Shown here: piece by piece, positions 32,800-41,474 of the stretch | Layout of the letters: each line of letters begins with the position of its first letter | Position numbering within the stretch: position 1 is the stretch's first letter | DNA from: Idiomarina sp. PL1-037 | GTDB lineage: Bacteria > Pseudomonadota > Gammaproteobacteria > Enterobacterales > Alteromonadaceae | Length of the DNA: 64,000 bases | Assembly: GCF_034422975.1 (NCBI RefSeq) | Contig: NZ_CP139873.1 | Span: 248,001-312,000, forward strand | Direction: 5' to 3' | Program-made: the position numbers and the translations under genes | The notes under the pieces: model-generated | Told to the model about the DNA's origin: nothing | The model's input: the letters and a program-made list of their open reading frames with translations, nothing else | The model's database searches: none

Positions 32800-33972
32800 A
32801 TGGCAAATGAAAAAACAATGAAATTCGCGACGCGCGCCATTCACGGCGGGCAGTCTCCGGAGCCTGTTACCGGCGCGGTAATGCCTCCTATTTTTACCAG
32901 CTCTACCTATGCTCAGGAAAGCCCGGGCCAACACAAAGGCTTTGAGTATTCACGCTCGCACAACCCGACGCGTTTTGCCTGGGAGCGTTCGGTTGCATCG
33001 CTGGAAGGTGGCAAGCAAGGGCTGGCTTTTGCGTCTGGTATGGCAGCAACCTCGACCATTCTGGAACTGCTGGACAGCGGCGACCACATCGTTGCTATGG
33101 ACGACTTATACGGCGGTAGCTTCCGTTTATTCGATAAAGTGCGCGGACGCTCTGCTGGCCTGAAATTTTCTTATGTCGACTTAGCTGATTTAAGCGCAGT
33201 GGAAGACAGTATTCAGGACAACACTCGCATGATCTGGGTGGAAACGCCAAGCAACCCGATGCTGAAACTGGTCGACATTGAAGCTATTGTAAAACTGGCT
33301 AAGAAAAAGAACCCTGACATTATTGTCGTAGTGGATAACACGTTTGCCACACCGTTTAACCAGCGTCCGCTGGAAATGGGCGCCGATATGGTTATGCACT
33401 CAGCAACCAAATACCTCAACGGTCACTCTGATATGGTTGGCGGTATTGCGGTTGTTGGCGACAATGACGACCTGGTCGAGCGTATGCTGTTTTTACAGAA
33501 CTCAGCAGGTGCTATTGCCGGTCCGTTTGATTCATACTTGGCATTGCGCGGCGTGAAGACCCTGGCATTGCGTATGCGTCATCACAACGAAGCGGCAATG
33601 GAATTAGCCAAGTGGCTTGAGCAACATCCGAAAGTTGAAAAAGTCATTTACCCGGGGCTTGAGAGCCACCCCCAGCACGATTTGGCTAAAAAGCAGATGC
33701 AGGGCTTCGGCGGTATGATTTCTATTTTACTGAAAGGTGATTTAGAAGCGGCACGCAAATTCCTTGAGTCGGTAGAAGTGTTTGCTCTGGCAGAAAGCCT
33801 GGGCGGGGTTGAATCACTGATTGAGCACCCGGCTATTATGACTCACGCATCGGTTCCAAAAGAGAATCGTGAGAAGTTAGGCATTCTGGATAATTTCGTG
33901 CGGGTGTCGGTTGGTATTGAAGATCTGGATGATCTTAAAGCCGACTTAGATAACGCGCTTAACGCACTTTAA
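32800..33972 (+). CDS. Cystathionine gamma-lyase/synthase (Cys/Met metabolism PLP enzyme)
   Basis: 390 aa. Family motifs: FATRAIHGGQSPEPVTGAVMPPIFTSSTY, EYSRSHNPTR, FASGMAATSTI, DNTFATP and the PLP lysine in MHSATKYLNGHSDMVGG; the C-terminal SLGGVESLIEHPAIMTHAS is complete. Gamma-lyase and gamma-synthase cannot be split by motif alone; pairing with the upstream beta-synthase-like gene favours the lyase (cystathionine to cysteine, MccB-like). AAGGA lies 9 nt before the ATG. A terminator follows. Confidence 0.9.
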   Translation: MANEKTMKFATRAIHGGQSPEPVTGAVMPPIFTSSTYAQESPGQHKGFEYSRSHNPTRFAWERSVASLEGGKQGLAFASGMAATSTILELLDSGDHIVAMDDLYGGSFRLFDKVRGRSAGLKFSYVDLADLSAVEDSIQDNTRMIWVETPSNPMLKLVDIEAIVKLAKKKNPDIIVVVDNTFATPFNQRPLEMGADMVMHSATKYLNGHSDMVGGIAVVGDNDDLVERMLFLQNSAGAIAGPFDSYLALRGVKTLALRMRHHNEAAMELAKWLEQHPKVEKVIYPGLESHPQHDLAKKQMQGFGGMISILLKGDLEAARKFLESVEVFALAESLGGVESLIEHPAIMTHASVPKENREKLGILDNFVRVSVGIEDLDDLKADLDNALNAL

Positions 33973-34010
33973 TCGCAAGTAACGATTAAAAACTCGTTTC
34001 CTAATATGAA

Positions 34011-34036
34011 AAGCCGGCCTTTGGGTCGGTTTTTTT
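34011..34036 (+). terminator. Rho-independent terminator after the transsulfuration pair
   Basis: AAGCCGGCC - TTTG - GGTCGGTTTTTTT forms a stem with G-U wobble and a seven-T tail, about 40 nt past the gamma-lyase stop. Confidence 0.85.
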
Positions 34037-34174
34037 GTTTTAAATACATACACTTATACAAAGTTTTACAGTTTAGTCATAATTGAGTAGAGTTATCCCT
34101 ATCAGTAAAAACTGATCGAAAACAAAAAAATAAAAACGCAAAAGCGTTGCATAAATAACGAAAAGGAAAGACTT

Positions 34175-34405
34175 ATGCTATTGAGCCTCATGGTACTGCA
34201 AGGACTCGTAGCCGCTCTATTGTTTTATACTTTAGTGGGCCAGCATCAGAAAAAGCCGCTATGGAATTTGTTAGCGGTATTAACCGCCGGTTTCATTCCG
34301 CCGGTAAACTGGGCGCTTCTCGTGTTCGCTATTGGTGTCAGAATGTGGCGTCGTTCGCCGCAAACCAACACATCACAAAACATAACGGCAAAGCTCAGCC
34401 ATTAA
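34175..34405 (+). CDS. Small two-helix membrane protein, unknown function
   Basis: 76 aa. Two hydrophobic segments (LSLMVLQGLVAALLFYTLV and LLAVLTAGFIPPVNWALLVFAIGV) joined by a short basic loop, then a polar tail. AAAAGGAAAG before the ATG is a good ribosome site. No family recognised. The gap from the terminator at 34036 is AT-rich and probably holds its promoter. It could be cotranscribed with the VOC gene 30 nt on. Confidence 0.62.
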   Translation: MLLSLMVLQGLVAALLFYTLVGQHQKKPLWNLLAVLTAGFIPPVNWALLVFAIGVRMWRRSPQTNTSQNITAKLSH

Positions 34406-34434
34406 GTGGCTAAAGAGTAAGGCAATTTAGCAGT

Positions 34435-34866
34435 ATGTCAGACACAACCAATGTACGACCCTTTCATTTAGCCATTCCTGTCAGCTCACTCGATAATGCC
34501 CGTGCGTTTTATGGCGATGTGCTTGGGCTGTCACAGGGACGCAGCAGTGACGAATGGATAGACTGGAACTTTTTTGGTCACCAGTTTGTGACTCACGTTG
34601 CACCCAATGTTGCCGGTTTAAAAAATCACAGCGGCGTTGATGGTCATTCGGTTCCCGTTCCGCATTTTGGTGTAGTCTTATTACGTGACGACTGGGAAGC
34701 GTTGGCAGAACGTGTGAAAGCCGCGAATATTGAATTTGTCATAGAACCCTACATTCGCTTTAAAGGCAAGCCGGGCGAGCAGGGCACCATGTTCTTCTAC
34801 GATTACTGCGGTAACGCGCTGGAATTTAAGACCTTTAACGACGACAGTCAAATCTTCGCAACCTAA
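34435..34866 (+). CDS. VOC (glyoxalase/bleomycin-resistance) family protein
   Basis: 143 aa single-chain VOC fold with two beta-alpha-beta3 modules. PFHLAIPVSSLDNARAFYGDVLGL opens module 1; VPHFGVVLLRDDWEALAERV opens module 2; GTMFFYDYCGNALEFKTF closes with the metal-ligand glutamate. Candidate ligands are the His of HLAIPV, the His of HFGV and the Glu of ALEFK. The substrate is unknown; the closest look is to the short dioxygenase-like VOC proteins common in gammaproteobacteria. Confidence 0.86.
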   Translation: MSDTTNVRPFHLAIPVSSLDNARAFYGDVLGLSQGRSSDEWIDWNFFGHQFVTHVAPNVAGLKNHSGVDGHSVPVPHFGVVLLRDDWEALAERVKAANIEFVIEPYIRFKGKPGEQGTMFFYDYCGNALEFKTFNDDSQIFAT

Positions 34867-34884
34867 GTTTTGAACGCGGTTTGA

Positions 34885-35844
34885 CTACTGGCGCAGCTTT
34901 ACATCTTCCGGCTGCGCTGCAACGTTACCACCACTTAGCACCAAGCCTACTCGTTTACCCTCAAATAGCGCCTTATTTTGTATAACCGCAGCTAAAGCGA
35001 TAGCAGACGACGGTTCCACAATAATTTTCAGGTGATGCCAAATCAGCTTCATGGCGCTTAGGGTGTCTTCGTCCTTCAAGACTAAGATATCGCTGATACA
35101 CTGCTGAATAATGGCAAAAGGCAACTCGCCAATTTGAGTCAGTAAACCATCGCACAGGCTTTTCGCGGGTAATGCCGACTGTCGCTCTCCGGCTTGTAAC
35201 GATAAAAAGGCATCATTCGCTAATTCCGGTTCCGCGCCGAACACGTGTATTTCGGTATCGTCGCAGGCAAGACAAGCGCCTGAGAGCAAACCACCACCAC
35301 CCAGTGGCGTTATTACCGCATCCAGTGCGTCAGTTTGCTCCAGTAACTCAAGTGTTGCTGTGCCCTGACCCGCAATAATATCCGCATGATCATAAGGCGG
35401 TATAAAGTGACTTTCACTTTCCTTTTGCCACTTGGCCACAATGGCTTCACGAGCTGCCATACCCGGCTCTATGTTGGTAATTTCCGCACCACCGGCTTCA
35501 ATGTTTTGCCGTTTTATTGCGGGAGCATTAGTGGGTACGCCGACTTTTACTCTTACACCCAAAGCTTTACCTGCGTGGGCTAATGCCGCACCATGATTGC
35601 CCGAAGACACGGTAATAACCCCTTGCTGGCGCTGCTCCGGGCTAAGTTTAAGTAGCGCGTTAGTGGCACCGCGGAATTTAAAAGCCCCGGTACGTTGCAA
35701 ATTTTCACATTTGAAAAATAATTCGCAGCCTAATTGCTGATTTAACGCAGGGTTTGTCAGTACAGGGGTCTTGACGGTATAGCTATTAATTCTTTGCTGC
35801 GCTTGTACGACATCGGCATGGCAGGGGAGCGATAACTTCGGCAT
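34885..35844 (-). CDS. Serine/threonine dehydratase-like PLP enzyme
   Basis: 319 aa fold-type-II PLP enzyme. PLP lysine in GAFKFRGATNAL, VSSGNHGAALA, GGGGLLSG phosphate loop and a terminal LSGGN. It lacks the C-terminal ACT domain of biosynthetic IlvA, so it resembles catabolic threonine dehydratase or serine racemase. The start is the ATG at 35844, with AAGGG 8 nt upstream and family-like MPKLSLPCHADVVQAQQRI; the upstream extension is dropped. Divergent from the DUF416 gene. Confidence 0.87.
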   Translation of the reverse strand: MPKLSLPCHADVVQAQQRINSYTVKTPVLTNPALNQQLGCELFFKCENLQRTGAFKFRGATNALLKLSPEQRQQGVITVSSGNHGAALAHAGKALGVRVKVGVPTNAPAIKRQNIEAGGAEITNIEPGMAAREAIVAKWQKESESHFIPPYDHADIIAGQGTATLELLEQTDALDAVITPLGGGGLLSGACLACDDTEIHVFGAEPELANDAFLSLQAGERQSALPAKSLCDGLLTQIGELPFAIIQQCISDILVLKDEDTLSAMKLIWHHLKIIVEPSSAIALAAVIQNKALFEGKRVGLVLSGGNVAAQPEDVKLRQ

Positions 35845-35906
35845 AATACGAGCCCTTAACGAATAAAACGACACAGTGATAAGCATACACTGTCTGGAGC
35901 CGGAAC

Positions 35907-36515
35907 GTGAGTCAACTCGATACCTTTCAGCGCATACGCGAACTGCCGCGTGAACAGCAAATTGTTATGGCGTTATATTTGTGCGAACGCATGGTTCCTA
36001 ATTACGACTTCTTCCATCAGTTAACCGGCTTCGGTGACAGTAAACCTTTGCACGGCACGTTAAATGCCTGCTGGGACTGGGTAGCCAACCCGAAGAAAAC
36101 CAAGGTTAACTTTGCCCGCTGGCAGGAAAAAGTGGACGAACAGACGCCCAGTGAATACGGGCACGACATGTTAGGTGTGTACCCGGCAATGGATGCCTGC
36201 ACGGCGTTGAGTACATTGTTGCAGGGTTTGCTGGACGATAACGCCTCTAATTTTCTGGATGTGGCAAAAATATCGCAAGCCAGTGTGGCGAAGTTTATTG
36301 AATTAAATGACGCCGAAGAAGTGGGCACCGAGCAGTTAAAAGAACACGTTCAGAACCATGAGTTAATGGAATATGAGGTTGCGATTCAGCAGGCCATGAT
36401 CAACTTTCTTGAACAACAGCCTGCGGTAAACAGAGCTTTGGTAAGCCAGTTAAAAATGATGCTTAACGACGAGGGGGTGTCGAACCTTGGTCTGGCTTTG
36501 GACGCTGAAGAATAG
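35907..36515 (+). CDS. DUF416 (YjaG) family protein
   Basis: 202 aa cytoplasmic protein with the YjaG pattern: LPREQQIVMALYLCERMVPNYDFFHQLTGFGD near the N-terminus, ACWDWVANPKKTKVNFARWQEKVDEQTP, and YPAMDACTALSTLLQ. All-helical, function unknown. GTG start with TGGAG ~7 nt upstream. Its last 53 nt overlap the 3' end of the opposite-strand DUF1145 gene. Confidence 0.88.
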   Translation: MSQLDTFQRIRELPREQQIVMALYLCERMVPNYDFFHQLTGFGDSKPLHGTLNACWDWVANPKKTKVNFARWQEKVDEQTPSEYGHDMLGVYPAMDACTALSTLLQGLLDDNASNFLDVAKISQASVAKFIELNDAEEVGTEQLKEHVQNHELMEYEVAIQQAMINFLEQQPAVNRALVSQLKMMLNDEGVSNLGLALDAEE

Positions 36516-36765
36516 ACAGCCAGGCAAAGATACCAAAGGCCAGAATTTGCCAGCTGTCGCCTTTGCGCCAGGGGAATACCTCTTTCATGGTGGCTACAAA
36601 AATACCAAGCAGCAGTAAGTGGGTAATAACCATAATGGCTAATAGCAAGCTCAGCAAACCAATGGACTGAGTGCTGAGCTCGCCGTTTGCCCCTGCAAGC
36701 AGAGCAAAAAGACCCAGCCAGATAACGGCAAAAACCACTTTACCCGCAATAATAATAACTTTCAT
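36463..36765 (-). CDS. DUF1145 (YhhL-like) membrane protein
   Basis: 100 aa with three hydrophobic segments (VIIIAGKVVFAVIWLGLFALLAG, LLSLLLAIMVITHLLLLGIFVATM, WQILAFGIFAWLSIL) and the family's FPWRKGD between the second and third. In E. coli yhhL also follows rsmD. It overlaps rsmD by 4 nt (translational coupling) and the yjaG 3' end by 53 nt in antisense. The last ~16 residues, polar and unconserved-looking, lie in that overlap. Function unknown. Confidence 0.85.
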   Translation of the reverse strand: MKVIIIAGKVVFAVIWLGLFALLAGANGELSTQSIGLLSLLLAIMVITHLLLLGIFVATMKEVFPWRKGDSWQILAFGIFAWLSILQRPKPDQGSTPPRR

Positions 36766-37343
36766 GCTATGTCCTTAGTCAGTAAACGAAAGCAAACTTG
36801 TCCGTGAGTTTTCTCTTTGGTCACGCGCCAGTTTGCCGGTAATTTAAGCGGCCACTCTTTTTCTGTTTCCAGATACAACCGATTGTCGGCTGTCAGCCAG
36901 TTATTTTCATCCAGTAGTTTTAACGTTTTATCAGCCAGCCCTTCGCGAAACGGCGGGTCAATAAAAACAATGTCGTAGGCTTCAGCGGATTGAGTTTGCA
37001 GCCAGTCGAGTACGTTATGAGTATTAACATCAATGTTTTCGCTGCTTAACAAGCTCACATTATTCCGTAACTGCTGGCTGAGGGGTTTTACGGACTCTAT
37101 CAGGGTGACTTGAGCCGCTCCACGCGACGCAGCCTCGAAACCTAAGCTGCCACTGCCGGCAAATAAGTCCAGCACCCGGGCGTCGGTAATGTCCCACTGC
37201 AGCCAGTTAAACAGAGTTTCGCGTACGCGGTCCGTGGTGGGACGTAAACCCGGGCTGTCGGCAACGGGAAGGCGACGACTGCGCCATTGTCCACCAATAA
37301 TCCGATAGTCGCCACTGGCGCTTGTCTGGCGTTTTTTTCTCAC
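36762..37343 (-). CDS. rsmD: 16S rRNA (guanine-N2-)-methyltransferase RsmD
   Basis: 193 aa. SAM-binding motif LDLFAGSGSLGFEAASRGA, catalytic DPPF in IVFIDPPFREG, N-terminal RIIGGQWRSRRLPVADSPGLRPTTDRVRETLFNWL. It methylates G966 of 16S rRNA. Divergent from ftsY, the standard gammaproteobacterial arrangement. Coupled to the downstream DUF1145 gene. Confidence 0.94.
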   Translation of the reverse strand: MRKKRQTSASGDYRIIGGQWRSRRLPVADSPGLRPTTDRVRETLFNWLQWDITDARVLDLFAGSGSLGFEAASRGAAQVTLIESVKPLSQQLRNNVSLLSSENIDVNTHNVLDWLQTQSAEAYDIVFIDPPFREGLADKTLKLLDENNWLTADNRLYLETEKEWPLKLPANWRVTKEKTHGQVCFRLLTKDIA

Positions 37344-37446
37344 TCTTTGGCTTCCTTTATTCAGACCGTCGTCAGTTTGTTAACAGCATGGTAAACTAAA
37401 GCCTATAGTTTAACGATTCCTGCGTGTCAGTTCCAAGGAAACCAAT

Positions 37447-38802
37447 ATGTCGATGTTTTCGCTGTTTAAGAAAAAGCGTAATAAGAAAGCACCCGAGGCC
37501 GAAGAGAAAAAAGAAGAGACGGTAGTCGAAGAACAGGAGCAGCAAGAGCCTGAATCAGAAGCTGAACCTGAATCTAAGCTTCAGCCTCAGGACCAGCCAG
37601 AACCAGAACAAACCGAGACACGCGAAGAATTGCCCAGTGCAGTTGACGACTGTGCGCAAGTTACTGCTGAATCGCATGCGGCAAAAACTGCTCCGGAAGC
37701 GAAAGAAGTAGCTCAGCCTGAAGTGGTTAGCGAGCCTGAGCCCGCAGTTGAACCAGAACCAGAGTCAGAAACTAAATCCGAACATAAACCAGAACATAAG
37801 CCAGAACATAAGCCAGAACCAACCGAAGTCGCACCGAAAGAAAAAGGTGAGAAGAAAGGTTTCTGGGCTCGCCTGACTCAAGGCTTACGCAGAACTTCCG
37901 GGTCTATCGGTTCCGGTCTTATTGGCGTATTTCGTGGTAAAAAAATTGACGATGACCTGTTCGAAGAACTCGAAACTCAGCTATTAATGGCAGATTTGGG
38001 CGTCGCGACCACCACCAAAATTATCGACAACCTGACAAAACAAGCTGACCGCAAGCAGTTAAAAGACGCGGAAGCTTTGTATGAGTTGTTACAAGAGCAA
38101 TTAGCTGAGATTTTAAAGCCAGTCGATAAACGCCTGGAAATACCGGAATCTGATTCTCCTTATGTGATTCTAATGACCGGCGTAAACGGTGTGGGTAAAA
38201 CCACCACTATTGGTAAGCTGGCTAAGCAATTTAAAGCAGAAGGTAAGTCAGTAATGCTGGCCGCCGGTGATACTTTCCGTGCGGCGGCGGTAGAACAGCT
38301 GCAGGTTTGGGGCGAGCGTAACGACATTCCGGTTATTGCTCAGCATACCGGAGCCGACAGTGCCTCGGTTCTTTATGACGCGCTGCAGGCCGCCAAAGCG
38401 CGCGACGTTGATGTGCTTATTGCGGACACCGCCGGGCGCCTGCAAAATAAAGCCAACTTAATGGAAGAGCTGAAAAAGCTGGTTCGGGTGATGAAAAAGC
38501 TCGATCCGGAAGCGCCGCACGAAGTGATGCTGACGCTTGATGCCGGTACGGGCCAGAATGCTATTAGTCAGGCAAAACTCTTTACCGAGGCTGTCGGCGT
38601 TTCGGGTATTGTGATGACGAAGCTCGACGGTACTGCAAAAGGCGGCGTGATTTTTGCGGTCGCAGACCAATTCGCTATTCCTATTCGCTATATTGGTGTG
38701 GGCGAAAGCTTAGAAGATTTACGGCCTTTTGTGGCAAAAGACTTTATCGCGGCGCTATTTGACCGTACCGTAGACGAATCAGAACAGACAACAGCGAGTT
38801 AA
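37447..38802 (+). CDS. ftsY: Signal recognition particle receptor FtsY
   Basis: 451 aa. An acidic N-terminal A domain of ~140 residues rich in Glu/Pro, including EHKP repeated three times, precedes the NG GTPase: GVNGVGKTTTIGKLA (P loop), AAGDTFRAAAVEQL, DTAGRLQNK, MTKLDGTAKGG. It docks SRP-ribosome complexes at the membrane. FtsE starts 2 nt after its stop, so ftsY-ftsE-ftsX is one operon. Confidence 0.95.
   Translation: MSMFSLFKKKRNKKAPEAEEKKEETVVEEQEQQEPESEAEPESKLQPQDQPEPEQTETREELPSAVDDCAQVTAESHAAKTAPEAKEVAQPEVVSEPEPAVEPEPESETKSEHKPEHKPEHKPEPTEVAPKEKGEKKGFWARLTQGLRRTSGSIGSGLIGVFRGKKIDDDLFEELETQLLMADLGVATTTKIIDNLTKQADRKQLKDAEALYELLQEQLAEILKPVDKRLEIPESDSPYVILMTGVNGVGKTTTIGKLAKQFKAEGKSVMLAAGDTFRAAAVEQLQVWGERNDIPVIAQHTGADSASVLYDALQAAKARDVDVLIADTAGRLQNKANLMEELKKLVRVMKKLDPEAPHEVMLTLDAGTGQNAISQAKLFTEAVGVSGIVMTKLDGTAKGGVIFAVADQFAIPIRYIGVGESLEDLRPFVAKDFIAALFDRTVDESEQTTAS
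37780..37817 (+). repeat. Threefold 12-nt repeat in the ftsY acidic domain
   Basis: Three near-identical 12-nt units GAACATAARCCA encode EHKP three times and are followed by a partial unit GAACCA. In-frame expansion or loss would only change linker length in the disordered domain. Confidence 0.85.
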
Positions 38803-38804
38803 TC

Positions 38805-39482
38805 ATGATCCGCTTTGAGCAAGTCAGTAAAACCTATCGTGGAGGCCACCAGGCGCTAAGCCATGTCGACTTCCACGTAGAGCCCGGTGAAATGGCTTTT
38901 TTAACGGGTCATTCCGGTGCCGGCAAAAGCACCTTGCTCAAACTCATCAGTTTAATGGAAAGACCCACCGCTGGCCGGGTGCTGATTAATGGGCACGATT
39001 TGCGAAAGATTAAGCCCTCGCAAGTGCCTTATGTGCGTCGCGATATTGGCATGATTTTTCAGGATCACCGCCTGCTGATGGATAAAACGGTGTTTGATAA
39101 CGTCGCGCTGCCGCTGATTATTGAAGGCTACAGTGTTCAGGAAGCGCGCAAGCGTGTTGTTGCTGCACTGGAGAAAGTCGGTATAGCTGACAAAGTAAAA
39201 CACTATCCGAAAATGCTGTCCGGTGGTGAGCAGCAACGAGTGGGTATTGCCCGCGCTATTGTTACCAAACCACCTTTACTACTGGCCGATGAGCCCACCG
39301 GTAACCTCGATCCTAAGTTGTCGATGGAAATTATCCGGCTGTTTGAGGAATTTAATAAAGTCGGTGTTGCTGTCCTCATTGCCACCCACGACTTAGGTCT
39401 TATTGCGCGCTTACGCTACCGCACGTTAACCTTAAAAGACGGGCGCATGATTAACGATGGCCTGGAGGACAGTGAACTATGA
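38805..39482 (+). CDS. ftsE: Cell division ATP-binding protein FtsE
   Basis: 225 aa ABC ATPase. Walker A GHSGAGKST, Q-loop FQDHRLL, signature LSGGEQQRVGIARAI, Walker B LLLADEPTGNLD, H-loop IATHD. With FtsX it activates septal amidases through EnvC, which is also encoded in this window (42444-43589). Overlaps ftsX by 4 nt. Confidence 0.95.
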   Translation: MIRFEQVSKTYRGGHQALSHVDFHVEPGEMAFLTGHSGAGKSTLLKLISLMERPTAGRVLINGHDLRKIKPSQVPYVRRDIGMIFQDHRLLMDKTVFDNVALPLIIEGYSVQEARKRVVAALEKVGIADKVKHYPKMLSGGEQQRVGIARAIVTKPPLLLADEPTGNLDPKLSMEIIRLFEEFNKVGVAVLIATHDLGLIARLRYRTLTLKDGRMINDGLEDSEL

Positions 39483-40468
39483 GTTTATTGTTCCGCAACC
39501 GCAGCATTGAAAAAGGTGCCAGCAATCGCGGCCGCTTACCCTGGTGGCGTCGGCTTATTATGGTTCCAGTGCATCATGCCCAGCAGGCCATTGCCAGTTT
39601 AGGCGAGTTGTGGCGTAACCCTTTTGCTTCTTTCATGACTATGGCGGTACTGGGGCTGAGTCTGACGCTGCCTTCGTCGCTTTACGTGTTAGTCAAAAAT
39701 ACCTCCAGTATTGCTGATAACTGGCAGGAAGCCTCTGAAGTTACTTTGTTTTTAAGGAAGGATCTGCAGCAATCTGAAGTCGACACATTAAAGACGCAGA
39801 CGGAACTCTCCGAAGGTGTTGAGTCAGTGCGCCTTATTCCCAAAGAGCAGGGGCTGGAAGAGTTTAAGAAAGAGTCAGGCTTTGGTGAAACACTAGATTA
39901 CCTCTCGTCAAACCCGCTGCCGGACGTTTTGATCGTTATTCCGGCTGAGTCGCATCGATCGCCCCAGCGGGCAGAGGAATTGCTCAACCGGCTGGAAAAG
40001 CAGCGTGAAGTCGCTTACGCGAAAATGGACCTGGAATGGCTTAACCGACTGCAGGGAATTCTCAATTTAATTGAAGATATTCTCGGAGCGCTGGCGGTGG
40101 TGTTGTGTTTGTCGGTGGTGCTTATTGTCGGGAACACGATTCGGTTAAATATACTGTCCAAGCGTGACGAAATTATGGTGATGAAACTGGTTGGCGCGAC
40201 TAACGCGTTTATTCAGCGTCCTTTTTTATACACCGGAGTCTGGTACGGAATTATTGGCGGACTGGTTGCCTGGTTGGCAACCGCGTTACTGATCTGGTGG
40301 GTCGAGAGTGCCGTAGTAGATTTAACCGAACTCTACGAAACGCCTTTCCAATTAAATGGTCTGACGTTAGGAGAGTTATTGATTATATGGTTGGTCGCTG
40401 TGGGATTAGGTTTAGCGGGTTCTTATTTGGCTGTAAGACGTCATATACAAAGCATAGAACCTGAGTAA
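39479..40468 (+). CDS. ftsX: Cell division protein FtsX
   Basis: 329 aa type VII ABC permease: basic cytoplasmic N-terminus, first helix (MTMAVLGLSLTLPSSLYVLV), a ~120-aa periplasmic loop that contacts EnvC, then three helices with LKLVGATNAFIQRPF-like coupling region (MKLVGATNAF). Works with FtsE to license peptidoglycan hydrolysis during division. End of the ftsYEX operon; rpoH has its own promoter next. Confidence 0.94.
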   Translation: MSLLFRNRSIEKGASNRGRLPWWRRLIMVPVHHAQQAIASLGELWRNPFASFMTMAVLGLSLTLPSSLYVLVKNTSSIADNWQEASEVTLFLRKDLQQSEVDTLKTQTELSEGVESVRLIPKEQGLEEFKKESGFGETLDYLSSNPLPDVLIVIPAESHRSPQRAEELLNRLEKQREVAYAKMDLEWLNRLQGILNLIEDILGALAVVLCLSVVLIVGNTIRLNILSKRDEIMVMKLVGATNAFIQRPFLYTGVWYGIIGGLVAWLATALLIWWVESAVVDLTELYETPFQLNGLTLGELLIIWLVAVGLGLAGSYLAVRRHIQSIEPE

Positions 40469-40475
40469 AATGGGG

Positions 40476-40503
40476 TTGCGAAAGCCATAGGCTTAGTTAT
40501 ACT
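40476..40503 (+). promoter_or_regulatory. Sigma-70-type promoter for rpoH
   Basis: TTGCGA (40476-40481) and TATACT (40498-40503) are separated by 16 nt. Transcription would begin near 40510, leaving a ~100-nt leader before rpoH, in keeping with the structured 5' region that confers heat control on rpoH mRNA in enterics; structure here was not verified. Confidence 0.62.
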
Positions 40504-40613
40504 GAATTACCCGATCTGCAATGATCACAATGGAACTTTTAGACTCAAAAAGGGTCTTAAAAGCTGACTGAAAAAGCAGTAATTAAGTCGGTATTTTAAG
40601 TAGAGGTTGTTAA

Positions 40614-41474
40614 ATGAGCACTGAATTAAACACTATGGCATTATCGGTTCCCCAGGGGGCAGGACTCGACGGCTATATTCAGTCAGTCAACCGTATTCCT
40701 ATGCTCACCGCCGAAAAAGAAAAGGCGTTGGCAACAAGATTATACGAGAACAGTGACCTTGATGCAGCGAAAGAACTCATCATGTCGCATCTCCGCTTTG
40801 TGGTACACGTAGCTCGTAGTTATTCGGGTTATGGTTTGCCGCAAGCCGATTTAATTCAGGAAGGCAATATTGGCCTAATGAAGGCCGTGAAACGCTTTGA
40901 TCCATCAGTTGGTGTGCGTCTGGTGTCTTTTGCTGTTCACTGGATAAAAGCAGAAATTCATGAATACGTGCTTCGTAACTGGCGCGTTGTTAAAGTGGCA
41001 ACCACTAAAGCACAGCGTAAGTTGTTCTTTAACCTGCGTAAAATGAAAAAGCGTTTAGGTTGGTTTAGCCAGAAAGAAGTTGAAACGGTAGCTAACGAGC
41101 TGGGTGTCAGTACTAAAGAAGTGCTGGAAATGGAAACTCGCATGAGTGCTCACGACCAGGCGTTTGAACTGAGTTCAGATGACGACGACTCGAAAGAAGG
41201 CAGTGCCTATTCTCCGGCTATGTATCTGGAAGACAAGCGTTCCGATTTAGCAGCAGAAATTGAAAATGAAGACTATGAAAGCCATACACAGCAGAAACTG
41301 CTGGGTGCAATGAGTCATTTAGACGAACGCAGCCAAGATATCGTCCAGTCTCGCTGGTTATCGGAAGACAAAACAACGCTGCATGACTTGGCAGCAAAAT
41401 ACGAAGTTTCGGCAGAGCGTGTTCGCCAACTTGAACAAAACGCGATGAAGAAACTCCGTGTCGCAATGAGTTAA
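40614..41474 (+). CDS. rpoH: Heat-shock sigma factor RpoH (sigma-32)
   Basis: 286 aa. Region 2: LIMSHLRFVVHVARSYSGYGLPQADLIQEGNIGLMKAVKRFDPSVGVRLVSFAVHWIKAEIHEYVLRNWR. The diagnostic RpoH box QRKLFFNLRKMKKRLGWF follows. Region 4 helix-turn-helix: TLHDLAAKYEVSAERVRQLEQNAMKKLR. It directs chaperone and protease transcription. Start ATG 40614 follows GTAGAGGTTGTTAA. It sits after ftsYEX as in E. coli. YkgJ starts directly at the next base after the stop. Confidence 0.96.
   Translation: MSTELNTMALSVPQGAGLDGYIQSVNRIPMLTAEKEKALATRLYENSDLDAAKELIMSHLRFVVHVARSYSGYGLPQADLIQEGNIGLMKAVKRFDPSVGVRLVSFAVHWIKAEIHEYVLRNWRVVKVATTKAQRKLFFNLRKMKKRLGWFSQKEVETVANELGVSTKEVLEMETRMSAHDQAFELSSDDDDSKEGSAYSPAMYLEDKRSDLAAEIENEDYESHTQQKLLGAMSHLDERSQDIVQSRWLSEDKTTLHDLAAKYEVSAERVRQLEQNAMKKLRVAMS

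Noticed and set aside
37480..37830. Glu/Pro-rich ftsY region as a separate repetitive gene
   Set aside because: It is continuous with the FtsY GTPase and is the normal acidic A domain.
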